Counted from the stretch's first letter, positions 1-11,343 are shown. The stretch: 64,000 bases of DNA from Pyrus communis (GCF_963583255.1 NC_084811.1:12108088-12172087); one strand, 5' to 3'. Numbers and translations are program-made. The notes: generated from the letters alone by a model not told the origin.

Positions 1-292
1 TGGGATTCTCTCATCACTTGCGTGATTGTTTAATTAGCTAATGCGGACTTTGCGTGTCTTTGGCTCAGTTTCATGTACAAACCCTGCAACAAACAAGCAA
101 ACTGTTAGGAGACCTTATGTACTACTGATGTTATATGTACTAACATATAGATCTTCTTATATAACTGAGTCTCGCATCGAGCTCATTCATTTGAGAGAAG
201 TGATCAATAATGCGGTCTGTAAATATTACACAACTTAGTTTTATTGATCTTGGATATATATGCCACATGGATCCCAATCTAAATTTCTTATA

Positions 293-1075
293 TCAAGATT
301 TGGATGTTAGGCAATCTGTGTAAAATTGTAGCATGTGAGTTGAAGAGCATATGTTTGTAGTGTGAATTGTTCCAGTTGTCATGCTGATGTTCTGATCCGG
401 AACCAGCTCAAAGTTCAGGTTCTGAATAAAGATTGCTAGAGCAACAACCGCATCCAGCAGAGCAAACTGATCACCAACACACTTCTGTGGCCCTCCGCTG
501 AATGGAATGAACCTACAGTAGATAATTTTGTTTAACTATTGGTAAACGAGCTATGTAAATGCAAAGAAAGAAGCCACTGGGGCTCTAGGTTGATTGCTTA
601 CAATCATGCGTTCTTAAAAAGAATGCCAAGGAGGACAAGTCCAGAGATTATGTAGCCGCTGCAACATCCCGAAACGGGCAACAATTGTAAGTACCAATCC
701 GTGTTTGTTTCACTAGGTACAGAGCCTTCCAGATCAAATCTTTCAGGTCCAAACTCTTCTGCTCTCTCCCACACCTTGTAAGGAAAAAAACACCCCGAAT
801 ACGTTTTTAATTTCCATGATTAGAAGGGAAACATATTCTCAAAAATGATTTGAGGGGAAACAAATTCATATTACAGTTTCTGTATTCTTCAGTACTTTAT
901 ATTCATTATTCCATACATTTTTAATTAACATGTATAGTGCACTGGGTTCAAATTTAACGTAAGATGGTACCTCTGAAGAACGATGGCTATTGTATACTGA
1001 TATCCTGATATCTTGACCATTGACTTTGTAATTTCCAGGGAGCACGTCAGCAACTTGAGCTCTTCTTATCAAAAT
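293..1075 (-). pseudogene. CYP97C1-like: 3' exons of the CYP97C1-like pseudogene (heme-binding end)
   Basis: Three exons, 1075-971, 774-695 and 512-293, keep reading frame and usable GT/AG junctions. They encode [15 protein letters not shown], the [14 protein letters not shown] stretch, and the heme loop [10 protein letters not shown] with its cysteine ligand, followed by [15 protein letters not shown]. One codon is missing at the second junction (TDW-FIP) and another in the TTG-TIHTTN motif. The last codons before the TGA at 293-295 no longer match the family ending. This part is better preserved than the exons at 17-18 kb. The next exon upstream lies more than 10 kb away at 11693. Confidence 0.88.
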
Positions 1076-2118
1076 CTAAATAAATTAGTGTAAGATGTGA
1101 GTGTCAAGAAGAATGAGTTCTTGTTCTCGACAAACTAATAGCTCAGTGTATGAGTTATCATGTTGAGGAAATTCCTATCCTATTTGGCTAAGATTAAGAG
1201 TCCTAATAACATGCAATTATATTCAAGAAACCTTATCAAGACTTGACAAGAGTTCAATATCAGTTTGGAATATTCAAGGTATCAGTTAATAGGCCTGATA
1301 TCAAGGGAGTATGGATATATATAGGGAGGTCTCTATGATGAGTCCATATTATACTATATATTTTACCCTAGTCTTAGTAATAATTTATTGGTTATTATGT
1401 GTGAATTTTGATACTTTGAATTATATTTTTAATGTAGGACATTCGACTTCCTCTACAGAAAAAAGTGATTAAACAGATGAATTTTGGAGTAATTCCAATT
1501 GGAGGATGTTCGTGAGTCTTTCAAGATGATTGTATTAAAGTTTCAGATTTTTCTACTTAGCCGTTTGACCTTGGTGATGAAATAAAGGCCCACAGCTTTT
1601 CCAGATTGACGTTTCTGGACTTTTTGGGTATTTTGGAGGTCAAGAGGCATATTTTGAGGAATTTTCCTTCTGATGATTTGTAGGGAACGACTTCAGCTTT
1701 CAAAAGAGACCTTTTGGAACCAAATTAGAGTTTATTTGGTCAGTCAAAAGTCTGATTTTCTGAGAAATCCAAATTTTAGTTCAAATAGGAAACCTTTTTA
1801 TTTTCTGCTTTATTATTTTAATTATGTTTCCTAGTTTTACTCTAAGACCTTTTAGGGTTTTATTTTCTAGTAGTATAAATAAGGTTTTTTAGCCTTTAGG
1901 TTTTTTTGGTAGGAGAAGACAGGGGAGGGGAGAAAACGCACGCAAACTTTAGAGAGCTTTTGGATTCAAGTTTATTTTCAAGGTGTTTTCTATCCTTGTT
2001 TTAAATAATATTTTGTTGTATGATTGCTAGTAACTAACTTCCATTTGCGAGGGTGAGGCCACGAGCCTTAGCAAGAATATGTACTTTCTTTTTAACTTGC
2101 TTATGATATTATGCATGC

Positions 2119-2192
2119 AAGTTTGAATTATTAATCATCGGTTTATACTGTCTAATTTGAATTATTAATCACCGGTTTATACTGTCCAATTG
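2119..2192 (+). repeat. 36-bp direct duplication inside element B
   Basis: Two adjacent copies of a unit containing TTTGAATTATTAATCA and CGGTTTATACTGTC differ at a few bases. It is a small private duplication within element B, just left of the gag-only retrotransposon insertion. Confidence 0.7.
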
Positions 2193-2233
2193 TCTTAATG
2201 CTTAGCTACCATTAGGATCTTTAGGAAAGTAAT

Positions 2234-3200
2234 TGTAGACATTGAAATTTCGGTGAAATGAATGTTGACCAATAATTAAAATTTCAACGCTCACGTGTCA
2301 CATAAATTTTACATGTAGCGTGTGACTCAACAAAAAATCGAAATAAATCGGAAAAGTCATCACATAGGACCGTGTCAATACCTGGCATAAATGATTTATT
2401 TCATCTGATTATTTAAATCCAAAAATTAAGTTTTGGAATTCTATAAATAGGAAGCCAAGGCATTCATGAATGGGAGGAATTGGTATCACACCAAAACCTT
2501 GAAGCTTTGAAACTCTAAAGTTCTCACGCAAATCCCGAAGGATTAAGAAAGCTTTCTTTGTTCTTCGTCAAATCCTCCTTCAAGATCAAGCCCTGACGGC
2601 CCTTGAAGAATTTCCACCAACTCAAGATTAAGCCCCAACTACCCTTGAAGAAAGTGTTCATTGTTCATCATCCATTCATCCCAAGATCAAACCCCAACGA
2701 CCTTTTGAATCAACAACATCAACAAATCCACACATCCAACCGTTCTTCAAGATCAAGCCCAAAAGCCCTTGAAGATCCGCTTATCCATCAACCTTCAAGA
2801 TCAAGCCCGACGGCCCTTAAAGAAATCCGCACAACCATTATTCAAAGATCAAGCCCCGACGGCCCTTGAAGAAGCTCCCACCTGGTAATCCTAAGATCAA
2901 TCCCCAACGGCCCTTTGGATCAACAACTTCAAGATCAAGCCCAAAAGCCCTCGACGATCTGTTCATCCCTGTTCTTCAAGATCAAGCCCCGACTGCCCTT
3001 GAAGAAACTTCCAACTGTTCATCCAAGATCAAGCTTCGACATCATTTGGATTAACAACACGTCAACAAACCAACATCTTACAGAGATTGAATAAGAGGAC
3101 CAAATTACAAAAAGATTGTAACCCCAAAATCATTAAACACAAATATTACTTTGTACATGTGTTCTTGTCTCGTTCGTCGTCAGGAATTTTCGTGTTTACA
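2234..3200 (+). repeat. 5' LTR of the gag-only element
   Basis: 967 bp, TG...CA bounded. A TATA-like TCTATAAATAGG occurs near 2441-2452. From about 2580 to 3050 the LTR is built of degenerate tandem copies of a motif with the core AAGATCAAGCC..GACGGCCCTTGAAGAA, about ten copies. The open frames at 2603-3054 are by-products of this repeat. Confidence 0.9.
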
Positions 3201-3222
3201 AATTTGGCACGCCTAGTAGGAT
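3201..3222 (+). other. Primer-binding site of the gag-only element
   Basis: Immediately after the 5' LTR is AATTTGGCACGCCTAGTAGG, with the TGG that pairs with a tRNA 3' CCA. The same core TTTGGCACGCC follows the 5' LTR of the element at 33790-38371. I cannot assign the primer tRNA by eye. Confidence 0.65.
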
Positions 3223-3272
3223 AATCTCTACCTCTCATCTCTGTCTCCATTTAAGATATTCAAGCACACTCC

Positions 3273-4716
3273 ATGGCTTTAAACAAAGAACAAGTCATGA
3301 CCATCGGCGCTATCTCTGTTGAAGAATAACTGGCTCAAATGAGTGAAGCAATTGCAAGGCTCACAAGGACTGTGGAGGAAAAAGACTTGCAAATCACTGC
3401 ACTCATCAACCGACTGGAGATGCAGGATGATGAGAAACCCGACCTAAAGGTTAATCCACTAAAGAGATGAGCTAATGAAGAAGAGGAGCCTCTAGTGGAA
3501 AAAGTCAAAGAAGAGCAGAAGCCAGACCAAGTGGCAACACTCATGGGATATCTTTCTATCCATCAGCTACAGGAGATGATCACCGACACCATCAAGGCAC
3601 AATACGAAGGGAGCTCACACACCTCCATGTTGTACTCGAAACCCTACTTCAAGAAGATTGACGCTTTGAAGATGCCGATGGGTTATCAACCGCCAAAATT
3701 CATGCAGTTCGATGGGAAGGGAAACCCAAAGCAACATGTCGCCCATTTCATTGAAACTTGCAATAATGTTGGGACGGAGGGAGACTACCTTGTCAAACAG
3801 TTCATGCACTCGCTGAAAAGTAATGCCTTTGACTGGTACACCAACCTCGAGCCCAAGTTTTGAACAGTTGGGATCAGCTAGAAAAGGAATTTCTCAATCG
3901 CTTTTACAGTATTCGTCGCACTGTAAGCATGTTGGAGCTAACCAATACGAAACAGTGGAAGGATGAACTTGTCGTCGACTACATCAATAGATGGCATTCA
4001 TTAAGCCTGGATTGCAAAGATCGGCTTTTTGAAACCTCCGCCATTGAGATGTGCATTCAAGGCATGCAATGGGGATTACACTACATCCTTCAAGGCATTA
4101 AACCACGAACCTTTGAGGAGTTAGCCACCCGCACCCATGATATGGAGTTAAGCACCCATCATGGGAAGAAATAACCGATCGCCGATTACCAGAACGACAA
4201 AGGTTTGGGGCCAAAGATGGATAAGGTTGTGTGGAAATCCACTAAGGAAGCAATGACGGTTAACACAAATCCAGTCAAAATCTTACACGAGGCATGACGA
4301 TTCAAATTGAAGCTTTTCATGATCAAGAGATGCGTAGACGCACTTTGAAGGAGCTTGAGGAGAAGACTTATCCATTCCCCGACTTTGATGTGGTTGCCAT
4401 GTTGAAAGACTTGCTTGACAAGAAGGTGATCGACCTACCTGACTGTAGACGGCTGGAAGAGATTAATCGTACTGACAGTCCAAGGTACTGTAAATTCCAC
4501 CGCTTCATCAGTCATCCGATGGAAAAGTGCTTCGTGCTAAAAGATCTCATCATGACGTTGGCTCAGAAAGGAATCATCGAGCTAGATCTTGACGATGTGG
4601 TGAAGTCAAACTATACCACCGTTACTTTCGGCTATTTCGAATCAAAATCTTCACCTCAATCGCTGGGGGTATGCTCCAAAACCATGTCAGTCAAGTCACG
4701 TGAAGTTGAAGGATGA
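3273..4716 (+). pseudogene. Decayed Ty3-gypsy-type gag
   Basis: The ATG at 3273 (MALNKEQVMTIGAISVEE) follows the primer-binding site by about 70 bp. The frame has stops at 3327 (TAA) and 3468 (TGA), then is open to 3863. It is shifted by one base at about 3860 and continues to 4174, and a third block is open at 4294-4716. Recognisable Retrotrans_gag features are the IETCNNVGTEGDYLVKQF block, [30 protein letters not shown], and a C-terminal CKFH-x-H-x-C cysteine/histidine cluster (CKFHRFISHPMEKCFV). Weak similarity to the same protein continues to about 5000. At least two stops and two frameshifts make it non-functional. No protease or pol follows. Confidence 0.85.
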
Positions 4717-5289
4717 ACTCATGTCACTCCAAATAAAATGCACAAGAAGCATACGTCTCATCCACAAGTTCACCAATCAGAAAGGGGGTAAAACAGCTTT
4801 CGTCAACCTCCAAAGCTACATGAAAGTATTGAGGATGATGAAATTGTGACACGAATATCGTCCGTTGCCATTACAATGCGCGATTTCTTCCCTAAAGACT
4901 TTTTCAATCACTCAGTCAAGACTATTTGCTACGAAGATTGCAAGGAATGCCTCTCCAAGATCATTTGACAAATTCACAAAGCTCCTCGTTCGCACGAGCC
5001 TAAAAGGCGACAACAAACGCTCCTGGCCCGCAAAAGCATAAACTGTGTACGGCAAAATCATCATCAAAACCATCACTCATTTAAACTACGTCATGACTTG
5101 ATCCCTCCTTAACCAAGGGTACGTAGGCAACTTGAAACTTCAAAACTTCAAGTTCAGTCACATCAATAACAAAAACACAAACACTTTGAAGAATAAAGAG
5201 CAAATTCAAAATATGAATACTTTAGTCTTTAAAGGAAGGATTTGGTTACAAAGCCTTATTACAAAAAAAAAAAAAAAAAAAACAAAATG
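4717..5289 (+). other. Internal non-coding segment downstream of gag
   Basis: Fragments to about 5000 look like the eroded tail of the gag frame (for example EYRPLPLQCAIS and TICYEDCKECL in shifting frames). The rest is AT-rich with an A tract at 5263-5282. I see no pol domains. Confidence 0.5.
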
Positions 5290-6480
5290 AACAGCATGAC
5301 GACGGTCAGTGCAATGGTGTGCAACGATTAGTGCAGCGACGACGATGCAGCAAGCAGCGGCAAGAGGCACGACGTCGTCACCACCGAGGAAGTTGTGACC
5401 AAAAGGCACTACATAGCAAAATCCCGCTGCAGTATTTTGCACAACACCACACGGCAGCACACCACCGAGGGAAAACTGTGACCAAAATGCACTACACAGC
5501 ATAAACTCGCTGCAGTCTTTTGCACAACCCCACACGGTAAAAGTGACGCATTGGAACAAGCTCCACGCAGCAACGGCAAAGAGCCCACGGCAAGCAACAA
5601 GGTCAATGTGCACGACAACGTCACCATCGAAGAAAGTTGTGACCAAAAGGCACTACACAACATAAACTCGCTGCAGTCTTTTGCACAACCCCATATGGTA
5701 AAAGTGACGCACTGGAACAAGCTCCAAGCAACAACGGCAAAGAGCCCAAGGCAAGCAGCAAGGTCAATGTGCACGACAACGTCACCACCGAGGAAAGTTG
5801 TGACCAAAAGGCACTACATAGCATAAACTCGCTGCAGTCTTTTGCACAACCCTACACGGTAAAAGTGACGCACTGGAACAAGCTCTAAGCAGCAAGGTCA
5901 ATGTGCACGGCAATGTCACCACCGAGGAAAGTTGTGACCAAAAGGCACTACACATCATAAACTTGCTGCAATCTTTTGCATAACCCCAAAAGTGAGATAT
6001 TGAAACAAGCTCTAAGCGGCAGTGGCAAAGAGCCCACGACAAGCAGCAAGGTCAATGTGAGCGGCAACGTCACCACCGAGGAATGTTGTGACCAAAAGGC
6101 ACTACACAGCATAAACTTGCTGCAGTCTTTTGCACAAGCTCACACGATAAAAGTGACGTACTGGAACAACCTTCAAGAAGCAGCAGCAAAGAGCCTACGG
6201 CAAGCGGCAAGAGGCACGGCAACGTCACCACCGAGGAAAGTTATGACCAAAAGCCACTACAAAGCATAGACTCGCTGCAGTCTTTTGCACAACCCCACAC
6301 AATAAAAGTGACGCACTGCAACAAGCTCCAAGCAGCGGCAAGAGGCACGGCAACGTCACCACCGAGGAAAGTTATGACCAAAAGGCACTACACAACATAA
6401 ACTCGCTGTAGTCTTTTGCACAACCCTACACGGTAAAAGTGACGCAATGTAACAAGCTCCAAGCACCAAGAGTCACGGCG
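5290..6480 (+). repeat. Tandem array of a 130-163 bp unit, about 8 copies
   Basis: The landmark GCTGCAGTCTTTTGCACAAC (or close variants) recurs near 5428, 5508, 5671, 5834, 5967, 6121, 6277 and 6408. Each unit also has AAAGTGACGCACTGGAAC, a CAACGGCAAAGAGCC block with variable deletions, and CACCACCGAGGAAAGTTGTG. The overlapping open frames on both strands here are copies of one repeat and I do not call them genes. The array is GC-richer than its surroundings. Confidence 0.9.
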
Positions 6481-6589
6481 GCGGCAACAATGACAATGTG
6501 CATGACAAGAGAAAGATATATGTAGAAGATGTACAATTCCTCATACATTTGGTCTTTCTTATATAGGAAAATGAAGATGTAAAACGACA

Positions 6590-6895
6590 AATCAAAAACC
6601 TCTACTGACTTCACCTACAACCTCCACTCATTTCACCTACAACATCCACTTACTTCACCTACAATCTCCACTCATTTCACCTACATCATCTACTTACTTC
6701 ACCTACAACCTCCACTCATTTCACCTACAACATCCATTTACTTTACCTACAATCTCCAATCATTTCACCCATAACATCCACTTACTTCACTTACAATCTC
6801 CACTCATTTCACCCATAGCATCCACTTACTTCACCTATAATCCACACTCATTTCACCTACATCATCCACTTACTTCACCTACAACATCCACTACA
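6590..6895 (+). repeat. Minisatellite of about 21-bp units
   Basis: About 14 units alternate between CATCCACTTACTTCACCTACA and TCTCCACTCATTTCACCTACA variants. It sits between the 130-163 bp array and the antisense ORF. Confidence 0.88.
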
Positions 6896-7129
6896 TAGTG
6901 GGCATTCATTTACCATCCATTCACCATCCATTTTCACAACAAATCTAGAATTTACATAACCAAAAAAAATAAAATAAATAAATAATAAATAAATAAAAAT
7001 AAATAAATAAATGTACACTGAGTCAAATAAAAGCTCATTTACTGATATCTCTGAAAAAAATTACAGAAATGTGGATGTACATGAGTTAAAAAAAAAATAA
7101 AAAAAAAATAAAAAAAAAGAAAAGAGCCT
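6896..7129. other. AT/A-rich spacer
   Basis: This contains AAATAAAT-type tracts (6964-7012) and an A-rich run (7087-7120) just downstream of the antisense ORF stop, plausibly serving as its 3' untranslated region. There is no other feature. Confidence 0.4.
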
Positions 7130-7741
7130 TCATTGATCAGGTGGAGCCTCATCACTTGGTGGAACTCCAGGAAAAAGAGGTGCCAGAGGTTGATTGTTTG
7201 GAGCCTCAACATTTGGTAAGACTCTAGAGGTTGAAGGCAATAGGTGTCTCTGGAGTAAAGCCATAAACATCTGATTGTCACTCTGAATCCAATTTTCAAA
7301 CTCCTAAAGCTGGTCAAGCTTTCTCTTCATGCTCATTGAGTAACTATTGGCAAGCATGTGCAACTCTCTATTCTCGTGTCGGAGCCCTCTAATCTCTTGC
7401 TTAAGGCTGGTCACCTCAGCCATCAAGGATTCAACCTGGCAAGTTCGAGCAAGAAGGCGTTGGCCCATGTTCAATACAGAGCTCGCACACTGAACATTGA
7501 AAGCCAAAAAGTCTTGAACAACCAGCTCATCAGACCGCTTAGAAAGGATCTTGTTATCTTTTGGGGTGAGAAGATTTCTAGCAACCACCGTGGCAGTTAT
7601 GACGTTCTTCATCACAGAGTCCCCAACTGTTAGAGGACCGTTAGGGGATAAGAAGGATGGGTGCCATATGCTGTCTTGAGAAGACGTGTCAGCGTCTTCC
7701 TCAACATTCAAATCAAGACAACGGTCAAATGGGCAAGCCAT
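7130..7741 (-). CDS. Antisense coiled-coil ORF of the gag-only element, one internal stop
   Basis: On the strand opposite to gag, the ATG at 7741 opens a frame of 204 codons ending at TGA 7130-7132, interrupted once by TAG at 7306-7304 (KLDQL-stop-EFENWIQSD). The N-terminus is MACPFDRCLDLNVEEDAD. The centre, about residues 95-145, has heptad-like spacing (VESLMAEVTSLKQEIRGL and RHENRELHMLANSY), predicting a coiled coil. The C-terminus is proline-rich (LPSTSRVL, PGVPPSDEAPPDQ). I do not know a function. I believe similar antisense frames occur in other plant LTR elements, but that is from memory. A TATA box lies 120 bp upstream. The single TAG may be recent inactivation. Confidence 0.7.
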
Positions 7742-7860
7742 TTGCAGGAATGATGAAGGAAGAAGAGGTCGTGTAAATCGGGTTCTTAGAAATACAAAAT
7801 GAGGGAAATTCCTACAGGCAACAACTTTTTAAGTGTGTTTTTGGAACATGATTAATGCCT

Positions 7861-8045
7861 CTATAAAAAAAGAAGAGGCAATAGGGCCTGTTCAGAAATC
7901 GAGGAGGCAGCATGGTCATTCGGAAATCAAAGAGGCACCTCTCCAAAAGCTGGGCCGTTTGTTCAGAAATCGAAGAGGCAATAAGGCCACTTGTTCATAA
8001 ATCGAAGAGGCAACAAGGCCATTTGTTCAGAGATTTCAAAAGACC
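7861..8045 (-). promoter_or_regulatory. Candidate antisense promoter with upstream tandem elements
   Basis: Read on the minus strand, TTTTTTTATAGAGGC (7873-7859) is a good plant TATA context, about 120 bp upstream of the antisense ATG at 7741. Directly upstream, at 7890-8035, are five degenerate copies of TTGCCTCTTCGATTTCTGAA spaced about 26-43 bp, arranged like enhancer repeats. A second TATA-like CATATATAGG is at 8226-8217. Inference only. Confidence 0.5.
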
Positions 8046-8384
8046 GGCTTTTCCGGATTTGTCATCACCTTCCACACACCTTAGCTTTGCAGAAATCGCG
8101 GGTAACTTTGCCAAAGATTTCTAACAAAGTTGAAAACGCGTGAATCTTACTATTTCAATTACCCAACGGTTGCCGACAAGAGTAAAGGAATAGCGCCACT
8201 ACTGGCTGTTGGAAAATTCCTATATATGTCGACCTCCATCCTCTAGAGTAAGGCAGACCTGCAAAAAAAAAAATGCCCAACCATTCCGCACCTCTGAGAG
8301 TACACTCCCAGCAGAGCCTCTCGAAATGCTCAATTTTCTTCCTTTCTGGGAATACCCTTGCAAACAAATGACATCAAAGCAAAA

Positions 8385-9065
8385 GTATCACATATCATTA
8401 AGGTTGAAAGCAAAAGTATCTCATATCATGCTTTTTCCCTGTCTTTTCCTTTGCCCTTGCTCTTACCTGCAGGACAAGGGGAAAGAGAGTAATCAGTCGA
8501 AATCTGAAATCAAACTTTCAACCTGGAACTGATTGCCTGGAACCTTTGCCTGGTTGCTTACCTTGCATTGCTCTCGAGTACTCATCGTCGCTGAGAAGTA
8601 ATGTTCTGAAACACCATTTAAATGCAAAGGTTGTATTCAACTCCTGCATCAGGAAGAAATACGGCAAGAGATTGAAACATAAGGATCAATGATGAGCTAG
8701 AACAGATCACTATAGCACGGCGTCCTTCCCTGCAGAATGGTATAATCCAAATGAAGGAGTTTAAGTCAAAACCAAGCTCGGCATCGTTGCTCTAATCAAA
8801 GAGATTGAAAAGCTTCAACAACCTTTCGCTGACACCATCGCTGAAGAGTAAAGCCTCGTTGTGCAATGCTGTCAAATCACCACCACTTCTTTGAAAGCAA
8901 GAGTATCTCATATCGTTCTTTTTCCCTGTCCTTTTCTTTGTCCTTGTTCTTACCTGCAGGATAAAGTGAAAGAGAGCAACCATTCAGAACTTGAAGTCAA
9001 ACTCCCAATCAGGAACCAATTGCCTGGAACCTTTCCCTAATTGCTTACCTTGCATCGCTCTGCTG
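8385..9065 (+). repeat. Direct duplication, two copies about 490 bp apart
   Basis: A block of about 170 bp at 8403-8575 (AAGCAAAAGTATCTCATATC ... CTTACCTGCAGGA ... TTGCCTGGAACCTTTGCCTG ... CTTACCTTGCAT) recurs at 8893-9058. The intervening sequence includes smaller repeats (CATCG.TCGCTGA.GAGTAA). No gene is visible. Confidence 0.8.
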
Positions 9066-9289
9066 GAGAAATAAACAAGGCAGCAGAAGATACCACATCT
9101 GCCTAGAGAATAAATGAGGCAAGCGAAAATGATACATTGAAGCATGTAGAGACAAGCACAACAAAACACATGCCGATTCATCTCCTAACCCTCTTAAATA
9201 TGAATTGGAAAGATTGAACAAAGAAACAGGCCATCACCTCCACCTCGCGCTTGCCTGCCATGTGTCCAAATCGTGAGACCGCTCGTGGT

Positions 9290-9745
9290 CCAATTCCATT
9301 CAAGAACAAGCCTTGATGGCCCTTGAAGAAATCACAAGTCCTGTTCAAGATCAAATGTCCATCACCCTTGAATCAAGTTCAGCTCCAGATAAAAAGAGTA
9401 AATTCAGACATTTGGTGCAACTCTAACAAAAGAAACCCCTAGCCCAGTTCAAGAATGAGCTTGTGGAAAGTCAATGATTAGGGGAAACCAGAAAATCCTC
9501 CGACCCTATTCAAGATCAAAGTTGTGGAAAGTCAACAAGTGCAAAGATCTACCACGTGAAACTCTTTATGGTCCAATTTCATTCAAGATCAAGCCTCGAT
9601 AGCCCTTGAAGAAATTTCAAACAAAGTTCAAGAACAAGCCTCAACGGCCCTTGAAGAAAACTTTCAGCCCAATTCAAGATCAAGCTTCAAAAGCCCTTGA
9701 AGAAATTTTCAGTCCATTTCAAGATCAAGCCTTGACGGCTCTTGG
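9290..9745 (+). repeat. LTR-type AAGATCAAGCC/GACGGCCCTTGAAGAA motifs inside the element
   Basis: The motif that builds the LTRs also occurs as five to six degenerate copies here, upstream of the 3' LTR (for example 9300-9330, 9590-9615, 9630-9660, 9695-9715, 9718-9740). LTR-like sequence has therefore expanded or been duplicated into the interior. Confidence 0.75.
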
Positions 9746-9831
9746 ATCGACATCTACATTAAAGGACTTTAAAACGCATCTCCTACACGTGACAAGCACA
9801 TGTATGCGACGCGCCTTGAAGTGGGGGCATT

Positions 9832-10739
9832 TGTAGACATTGAAATTTTGGTGAAATGAATGTTGACCAATAATTAAAATTTCAACGCTCATGTGTCATA
9901 TAAATTTTACATGTAGTGTGTGACTCAACGAAAAATCGAGATAAATCAGAAAAGTCATCACATAAGACACGTGTCAATACCTGGCGAAAATGATTTATTT
10001 CATCTGATTATTTAAATCCAAAAATCAAGTTTTGGAATTCTATAATAGGAAGCCAAGGCATTCATGAATGGGAGGAATTGATATCACACCAAAACCTTGA
10101 AGCTTTGAAACTCTAAAGCCCTCAAGCAAATCCCGAATGATCAAGAAAGCTCTCTTCGTTCTTCGTCAAATCCCCTTTTAAGATCAAGCCTCGACGGCCC
10201 TTGAAGAACTTCCACCAACTCAAGATCAAGCCCCAACGGCCCTTTGGATCAACAACATCAACAAATCCACACATCCAACCGTTCTTCAGGATGAAGCCCA
10301 AAAGCCCTTGAAGATCCGCTTATCCATCAACTTTCAAGATCAAGCCCGACGACCCTTGAAGAAATCCGCACAACCATTATTCAAAGATCAAGCACCAACA
10401 GCCTTTGAAGAAACTCCCACCTGTTCATCCTAAGATCAAGCCCCAATTGCCTTTTGGATCAACAACTTCAAGATCAAGCCCAAAAGCCCTTGACGATCTG
10501 TTCATCCTTGTTCTTCAAGATCAAGCCCCGACGGCCCTTGAAAAAACTTCCAATTGTTTATCCAAGATTAAGCCTCGACAACCTTTAGATCAACAACACG
10601 TCAACAAACCAACATCTTACGAAGATTGAATCAGAGGACCAAATTACAAAGAGATTGTAACCCCAAAATCATTAAACACAAATATTACTTTGTACACGTG
10701 TTTTTGTCTCGTTCATCGTTAGGAATTTTCATGTTTACA
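9832..10739 (+). repeat. 3' LTR of the gag-only element
   Basis: 908 bp and collinear with 2234-3200, with the same AAGATCAAGCC/GACGGCCCTTGAAGAA tandem motif between about 10170 and 10570. It differs by substitutions and small indels. The right flank GTAAT matches the left flank of the element. Confidence 0.9.
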
Positions 10740-11343
10740 GTAATTCGATGCAATTTTGGTCGGAGGTTGGTACCTGAAATTGACGAAGGCTTCTTGTGAT
10801 TAATATGTGCAAGTTCACTTAGGATGAATACCACGTCTTAAGGGTTGTATGGTTTTTCAAAAGGTTTCACAAAGCTTAATGAGTTAGGCATGTTTAGATT
10901 TGATCCGAATACCACAAACGGGTTGCATGTTTGATATATGCTCTATGTTGGGGGTCCAAGTAGGCATATTTTAGGGAAACCTAACCTTCAAAATATGCAT
11001 GTGTAATTCATAAGTAATTGAAAGAACTACATATGATTGTTAAGGTAACGGCGGAACCCTAGACTTTTACAATTTAATTTTCAGAAACCGTTTCTTTTAG
11101 TTTATTTTATTTTGTCACTTTATTTAATTATTTTCTATTATTTGAAATCACAAAATCACCTTTTTCCAAAACTTTGTTTTAAGTCATTAATTAAGATTTG
11201 ATTTGATACAAATTAATCATTCTATTCTTAAGGAGAACGACCTTACTAGAGTCGATTATACTGCAATTACCTTGTACTCTTGCAAGTATTTATAGTGTTT
11301 TTATCCCTACTTTTGCAGGTGGTAAAATCCTTATCACCTTGCA

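Larger units (their letters stand above)
2234..10739 (+). mobile_element. Non-autonomous, gag-only LTR retrotransposon with an antisense ORF
   Basis: Two direct LTRs (2234-3200 and 9832-10739) start TGTAGACATTG and end GTTTACA. The 5-bp target duplication GTAAT is at 2229-2233 and 10740-10744. The primer-binding region TTTGGCACGCCTAGTAGG follows the 5' LTR, and a purine-rich tract (GAAGTGGGGGCATT) precedes the 3' LTR. The interior has a decayed Ty3-gypsy-type gag, no protease, RT or integrase, a tandem array at 5290-6480, short repeats at 6590-6895, and an antisense ORF at 7130-7741. LTRs of 967 and 908 bp with many differences point to an old insertion. It would have needed a partner element for replication enzymes. 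Confidence 0.9.
1336..11343 (+). mobile_element. LTR element B (solo-LTR-like), interrupted by the gag-only element
   Basis: Without the 8.5-kb insertion this is about 1.5 kb. It starts TGATGAGTCC and ends CACCTTGCA, the same start and end as element A, to which it aligns throughout in the opposite orientation (for example the shared blocks TTTGGAGTAATTCCAATTGG and GGAAACCTAACCTTCAAAA). It has no coding capacity. It lies in the large P450 intron. Unlike A I see no clean 5-bp duplication (CTCTA against CTCAC), so its exact ends are less certain. Sequence from about 1160 to 1335 could be part of another LTR with a TATA-like box. Confidence 0.6.

Noticed and set aside
5206..6269. Several overlapping ORFs of 60-146 codons on both strands
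   Set aside because: They are copies of one tandem repeat read in various frames, and no domain is recognisable.
7039..7317. Separate 92-codon minus ORF
   Set aside because: It is out of frame with the antisense coiled-coil ORF, whose own frame continues past a TAG to 7130; this one is a shadow.
2234..10739. Autonomous gypsy element
   Set aside because: No protease, RT, RNase H or integrase motif could be found between the LTRs in any frame.
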